Shown here: positions 59,107 to 64,000 of the stretch, piece by piece
Layout: the number at the start of each line of letters is the position of its first letter
How positions within the stretch are numbered: the stretch's first letter is position 1
Assembly (NCBI RefSeq): GCF_030272615.1
Contig: NC_081407.1
Span: 142,856,897-142,920,896, forward strand
DNA length: 64,000 nucleotides
Direction: 5' to 3'
Source of the DNA: Cryptomeria japonica
Taxonomy: Eukaryota; Streptophyta; Pinopsida; Cupressales; Cupressaceae
Made by a program: the position numbers and the translations under genes
Notes under the pieces: generated by a model
Seen by the model: the letters and a program-made list of their open reading frames with translations, nothing else
The model's database searches: none
What the model was told of the DNA's origin: nothing

Positions 59107-62100
59107 ATGGATCAAACAATAGTGCCTATCCTAACTCTATATAACTACTCTGAGTGGAAATCACGCATGAAAATATACTTAAGGAAAGTTGGATTACATA
59201 GGATAACTATGGGGCTTGAAACTAAACCTACTAAAGATGAAGATAAACCTAAGTGGTTTAACAAATGTGATGAGGCATATGGAACATTGTGTTTGTCTGT
59301 TTCTTCTGACTTGCTCTTTCATATTGAGTCTTTAAATTCGCCAAATGAAATCTAGAAAAAGTTAGAAACACTATTTGGCACACAAGATTCAATGAGGGGT
59401 CATATGTTGGAAAATGAACTAATTAGTTTAAGTCCAGGCAATTTCAACACAATCCAGGATTTCTTCACTAAATTGAAATCACTAAGGTTGCAGTTAAAAC
59501 AATGTGGAATTGAAAAGAAAGATGAACAATTGATTCTTAGTATTCTCTCTAAGCTGAATTCAGAATATTCTATGTTTGTTTCTACCTTCTATGCTACTAA
59601 GGGTGCACTTGGTACACAATTTACCATGCCATCTCTAGATGATTTTGCTATCTCTCTCACTCGGGAACAAGATAAGCTAATTCAGATGGGCACTCTTAAG
59701 TCCTCTAAGTCACATGCCCTGGCTGCCAACCAAGGCACAAAAGAACAGAAAGGACAAAGTAGTAATAACAATAGTAAGGATAAGAAACAAAAGAATAGCA
59801 AGGAGGAGAAGAAAGATCAGACATCACTTGCTTTAAAAGCAACTAATGAGACCCAATCTTCCAAGGGCGACAAGCCTAAGAAGGAGAGGGTCCAATGTGC
59901 CTATTGTAAAAGATTTGGTCATGATGAACATAAATGTCTGAAGAAACAAATTGATCACTTGACACACATTCTTGAGAAGAATAATATCCATGTTCCTGAG
60001 TCAATTAAACAGAGTTCTAGTGAGGGGTCTAACAAGGCAAAAGAAAACAGCAAGGGGAAAGGAAAGGGCAAGGCCCTTGTTGCATTTGCTTCTTCACCTT
60101 CCACTTGGGTTCTTGATTCGGGTGCTTCACACCACATGGCTTCATCTAAGGAAGAATTTACATCTTTGGAGCCGTGTACTATGCCTTCTATTTTGATGGG
60201 TGATGACACTCCTATTGAGGTGTGTAGGAGAGGGTCTGTTGATGTGAGGGATGGAACATTTGATGATGTTCTTTATGTTCCCTCATTATCAACTAATCTC
60301 CTATCAGTATACCAGATCACTCACACAGGTTCAGGCAAGCGGGTTGAGTTCACTCCTGATTCAGTGGAGATTCGTGAGTTGCACAGTGATTCTACAGTTG
60401 CAGTTGGGAGAGCAGATCATCAATCGCGACTCTATCTATTTTCTCACTTTGATCCTCATACTCCTTCAACTATTTTTCTCACTTATTCCAATGATGTGAG
60501 TAGATTATGGCATGAGCGGTTTGGCCATCTTAACTTCCACTACTTGCAGCAGCTCAACCAACAGAGTATGGTCACAGGGTTGCCTTCAGTTTAGTTTTCA
60601 AGTGGTGTTTGCCAAGGTTGCATACTTGGTAAGCATCCTAAGGAAAAGTTTGATAAAGGAAAGGCATGGAGAGCTTCACAGATACTGGAGTTAGTTCATA
60701 GTGATTTGACTAGTCCATTCCAGCATCCTTCATTCAGCAGGGCCAGATATGTCCTCACATTCATTGATGACTTTTCTCGATATACCTGGGTGTACTTTCT
60801 CAAACAGAAGTTTGAGGTATTTGATCAGTTTCAGGACTTCAAAACTTTTGTAGAGAAGCAATCCGAGAAAGCCATCAAAGTTTTGCGCACTGACAATGGT
60901 GGTGAGTATGTCAACCATCAGGTTGAGAGATTTTGCACTTCAGTGGGAATTGATTTGCAGCATTCAGCTCCATACAATCCTCAGCAGAATGGTGTGGCAG
61001 AACGGAAGAATAGGTCCTTGAAGGAAATGGTGAACTGCATGATTCACTCTAGATCTCTTGCACCATAGTATTGGGCAGAGGCCATTAATCGTGCTTGTTA
61101 TATCCAGATCCATGTTCATCATCGAGCCTTGAAGGGAGTCACTCCTTTTGAAGCTTGGAGCGGTCGGAAACCATCAGTTAAGCACTTCCAAGTTTTTGGT
61201 TCTCCTGCATGGGCCCACATTCCTGTAGAGAAATGCAAGGCCTTGGATCCGCAGAGCAGACCTTGCATATTTGTAGGTTATCCTGATGGTGTGAAGGGTT
61301 ATCGGTTGCTCCACCCTACTACACATGAGTTGTTCATTGAGAGGAGTGTTCAGTTTGAGGAGGGCTCCTCTAGCTCACTTTCTACCACTTCTCCAACTCC
61401 TTCTACTTTAGCATTGGAGTCACTTGGGATACATGACAGCTCCTCTGATGATTCAGATTCACCTGAGTAGTCTTCTACCTCCACTTTTGATGCAGAGAGT
61501 GATTCAGAGGACTCACCTCCTTCCTCTCCTAGTCATCATTCAGAGGTTGATGATTCTCCATCTTTCGGTCCACTTTGGGCTAGACAGACCTTGCAATCTA
61601 TAGGTGATTGGGTTGGGGATCCATCAGACACCAGGCAAACTCATTCACAGTTCTAGGGTGCTCCACATGTCTTCATTGCTACTACCTCAAATCCACAGTC
61701 TTTTCATGAGGCTTTTGGTATTCCTAAGTGGGATACAACTATGCAGAAGAAGTATAGTTCCTTAATGAGGAACCACACTTGGGATCTCGTCCCTCTTCCT
61801 AAGGGAAGAAAACTTGTTCGATGTAAGTGGATCTATCAGACAAAATTTGCAGTAGATGGGTCAGTTGACAAGTATGAGGCTCACTTGGTTGCCAAAGGAT
61901 TCTCCCAAGTTCCTGGGATTGACTACTCTAAGACTTTTGTGCCAGTTGCTTGAATGAATTCCATCCGACTTATTCTTGCTATTGCTGCAGCTAATCGTTG
62001 GGAAGTGTACCGGATGGATGTGAAGAGTGTTTTTCTTCACAGCGACCTTCAGGAGGAGATCTACATGGAGCAGCCATAGGGGTTCCTTCAGGATTCTTCA

Positions 62101-63249
62101 CTTGTGTGTCGTCTTCGGAAGTCTCTCTATGGCCTCAAATAGGTTCCTCGGGCCTGGTATGCCAAGATGGACTCCTTCCTTCTATTAGCTGGGTTCACTT
62201 AGTGCCATTCTGATCCCAATGCCTACATTCTGCAATAGGATGATTCACTCCTATTTTTGGTTCTATATGTTGATGACTTGTTGATCATAGGGAGTTCTTC
62301 ATCCACTATTAGGGTTGTCAAAACTGCCCTTCATGACAGGTTTTTAATGACTAACTTGGGCTTGTTGCATTACTTTCTCGGGATTGAGATCTACCAGTCT
62401 TCTTCTGGGATCACCATCAACCAGTCCAAGTATGCTCTAGATTTGCTCTCGAGGTTTCATATGGTTGATTGTAAGCCTGCTCCGACTCCCTTTCTTTCTG
62501 GAGTCAAACTTGAAGCTCAGTGTTCTTCTCCACTTGTTGATGGCACTTTGTACCAATAGCTTGTTGGGAGTCTCATTTATCTGACTCATACAAGACCTGA
62601 CATTTCATATGTTGTAGGCATGGTCTCTTGATTCATGCAGGAGCCTCATGAGCTGCACTGGAAAGAAGCCAAGAGAATCCTTCACTATATTCAAGGTACT
62701 CACAGTTTTGGGATTCACTACGTAGTGGGCATTGAGCTTGACTTGGTGGGCTACACAGATTTAGATTGGGTGAGTGATTCTCAAGATCACAAATCTACTT
62801 CAGGTTACAACTTCTCACTTGGTTCAGGTCCTGTTTGTTGGTTGAGCAAGAAGCAGTCTGCTATTGCTCTATCTTCTACTAAGGTCGACTATCGGGGGGC
62901 TGTGAATGCCGCCACTGAGGCCATTTGGCTTCAAAATCTCCTCACTAAGTTTGGTATCCAGATCATATGACCATCAGTCATATTTTGTGACAACCAGAGT
63001 GCCATTCAGATCTCATGGAATCCGGTCCATCATCAGCGAACCAAACACATTGAGATCCACATGCACTACATCTGAGAGCTCATCCATGGCCACGTAATCG
63101 ACCTTTGCTACTATCTGACTTCCGAGCAGGTTGTTGATATCTTCACCAAACCCTTCATTGAGAGCAATTTCCTTCATTTGCGAGGTTTGCTGGGGGTGTG
63201 GGATGCTTCATCTTCTAGGGGGGCTTCTTCCTCTCACTCGGAGTCTTGA
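59107..63249 (+). pseudogene. Gag-pol polyprotein of element E (single frame, nonsense codons only)
   Basis: ATG 59107 is chosen because it opens the gag motif 'MDQTIVPILTLYNYSEWKSR'. Domains: gag with knuckle C-A-Y-C-K-R-F-G-H-D-E-H-K-C (near 59900), protease 'WVLDSGASHHM' (near 60106), pre-integrase 'LWHERFGHLNFHYLQQL', and integrase with Asp (H-S-D-L), Asp (L-R-T-D-N-G-G-E-Y) and Glu (V-A-E-R-K-N). RT follows with 'MDVKSVFLHSDLQEEIYMEQ' and 'VLYVDDLLIIGSS', then RNase H with 'GYTDLDWVSD' and 'DIFTKPF'. All catalytic residues are present. About 14 in-frame stops occur, including 59353, 60592, 61066, 61468, 61951, 62077 and 62140. Several sit at conserved Gln, Trp or Arg positions. Confidence 0.94.
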
Positions 63250-63380
63250 CTCTCTCTACTCTTGGGGGGGGTCTCTTTTCTCTCTCTTTTTTTGGGGAAT
63301 TTTATGTACATGGGTACCTCATTAGGCTTGATTTGTCGGGACCCATTTCTACATCCACCTAAGCTTCGCTTATGGGGGGG
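63250..63380 (+). promoter_or_regulatory. 3' untranslated region and polypurine tract of element E
   Basis: Contains two G runs, CTTGGGGGGGGTC near 63263 and ATGGGGGGG immediately before the LTR at 63381. The second is the likely plus-strand primer. The multi-PPT and hairpin layout of A-D is absent. Confidence 0.8.
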
Positions 63381-63830
63381 TGTTAGTGTAGGTTTTTATT
63401 TCCTAGTGGGTTATTTATTTTTTCCCTATATTCCTAGGTTTTTTCTACACTTCTTTTAATCTTTCTTAGGTTAATAAATCATGCTTAATTAGGTGAGTGG
63501 TTATGAGGTGTCACATTACTACATGTGTGTATCCATTTTCTATCTTCGGAAGGTACTTGCTATCTTTAGTCCAAGAGATGATTGCTCTTGATTGGTCGGT
63601 ATTGCCACCTCTTCCCTCTCCCTGGTCTATAAAAGCATGCTACCTGGCTTGTATTTGGCATCTCTTGATTTTGCATCCTCTTAATGCTATTTTGCTTCTA
63701 GAATTTGCATTACTCTCTTGGAGACTAACTCTGTGTTGCTACTTTGATTTCGTATCATTTGCATTCATAGTTTAGATATCTATTCATTTGCACTAGTTTT
63801 CTGGGTTTATAATCTTTTCAGATTTTATCA
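63381..63830 (+). repeat. 3' LTR of element E
   Basis: 450 bp, same length as the left copy with no indel. The 17 differences include about 8 transitions and 9 transversions. TATA box CTATAAAAGCATGC at about 63628. GCTTT follows at 63831. Confidence 0.96.
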
Positions 63831-64000
63831 GCTTTTACCTTCTTTTTTCAGTATTTTACCTAATTTCAACACTTCAACTCACAAAAGAGGAAACCCCCTT
63901 CAATCCAAATTCACTTAGAATTTAGTCTTAATCTCATTCATGATTAGATCTAGTGAACTCCCCATCCTCTTTGAATGTAAAGGCCCCAAGTGAAAAATAT
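63831..64000. other. Host sequence right of element E
   Basis: Continues the second LTR-like host copy: GATCTAGTGAACTCCCCATCC and GAATGTAAAGGCCCC resemble CCTAGTGGATCATTCTCC and CAATGTAATCTAGTGGG near 24000. It runs off the window, and no coding frame is seen. Confidence 0.45.

Larger units (their letters stand above)
57473..63830 (+). mobile_element. Ty1/copia element 'E', youngest and most complete
   Basis: The two 450-bp LTRs (57473-57922, 63381-63830) differ at about 17 sites by hand alignment (~96% identity). They are flanked by a perfect duplication GCTTT (57468-57472, 63831-63835). A perfect tRNA-iMet site follows the left LTR with no spacer, and a purine tract ATGGGGGGG precedes the right LTR. 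The interior carries one gag-pol reading frame of about 1380 codons with nonsense codons but no frameshift. It is a different lineage from B-D: short LTRs and a Y-V-D-D-L-L RT motif. Confidence 0.96.

Noticed and set aside
59955-60209. Minus-strand frame opposite E gag
   Set aside because: Lies inside the strongly supported plus-strand gag-pol frame.

Overview
The window is plant nuclear DNA made almost entirely of nested, decayed transposable elements. No host gene, tRNA, rRNA or CRISPR array is visible. Long copia LTRs (0.9-1.25 kb) with tRNA-iMet primer sites, a plant L1-type LINE with RNase H, and very deep nesting with few deletions suggest a giant, TE-rich genome. A gymnosperm is my best guess, but the sequence alone does not prove it.

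Layout. (1) 1-13916: a minus-strand Ty3/gypsy chromovirus. Its 3' LTR is cut by the window start, and it is split by a plus-strand non-autonomous LTR element 'A' (4528-11630, TSD ACCTT/ACCTC). A has no pol; it carries a coiled-coil/zinc-knuckle gag-like frame and a long unrecognised second ORF. (2) 13917-14812: a minus-strand copia integrase remnant. (3) 14813-22927: copia element 'B' (TSD ATATA), with a solo LTR inserted in its RNase H. (4) 22928-24878, 57119-57472 and 63831-64000: host sequence holding two diverged LTR-like copies. (5) 24879-57118: copia element 'C' (TSD AATTC on both sides, 32 kb apart). Its RT is split by a large terminal-inverted-repeat DNA transposon 'F' (28647-54786, TSD TCAT). 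(6) Inside F: a plus-strand multi-exon gene of unknown function (about 30882-32880), a (TA)n tract carrying a solo LTR (33000-34533), copia element 'D' (34760-49235, TSD ATGTA) and a minus-strand multi-exon transposase gene (about 53698-49911). (7) Inside D: a 6.6-kb LINE (36311-42873) in gag and a solo LTR (46291-47190) in RNase H. (8) 57473-63830: copia element 'E' (TSD GCTTT, LTRs about 96% identical), the youngest and most complete element, broken only by nonsense codons.

How the parts fit. The target-site duplications give a relative order: host, then C, then F, then D, then the LINE or solo LTR. Elements A-D share an unusual 3' architecture: several AAAGGGGGAG polypurine motifs, plus an inverted repeat that pairs sequence upstream of the polypurine tract with the start of U3. 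A is therefore probably mobilised by a B/C/D-type autonomous partner. The most novel objects are transposon F (4-bp TSD, Sola-like by inference) with its second gene and tandemly duplicated terminal exons; the long ORF2 of A; a third ORF inside the LINE; and the shared PPT-U3 hairpin.
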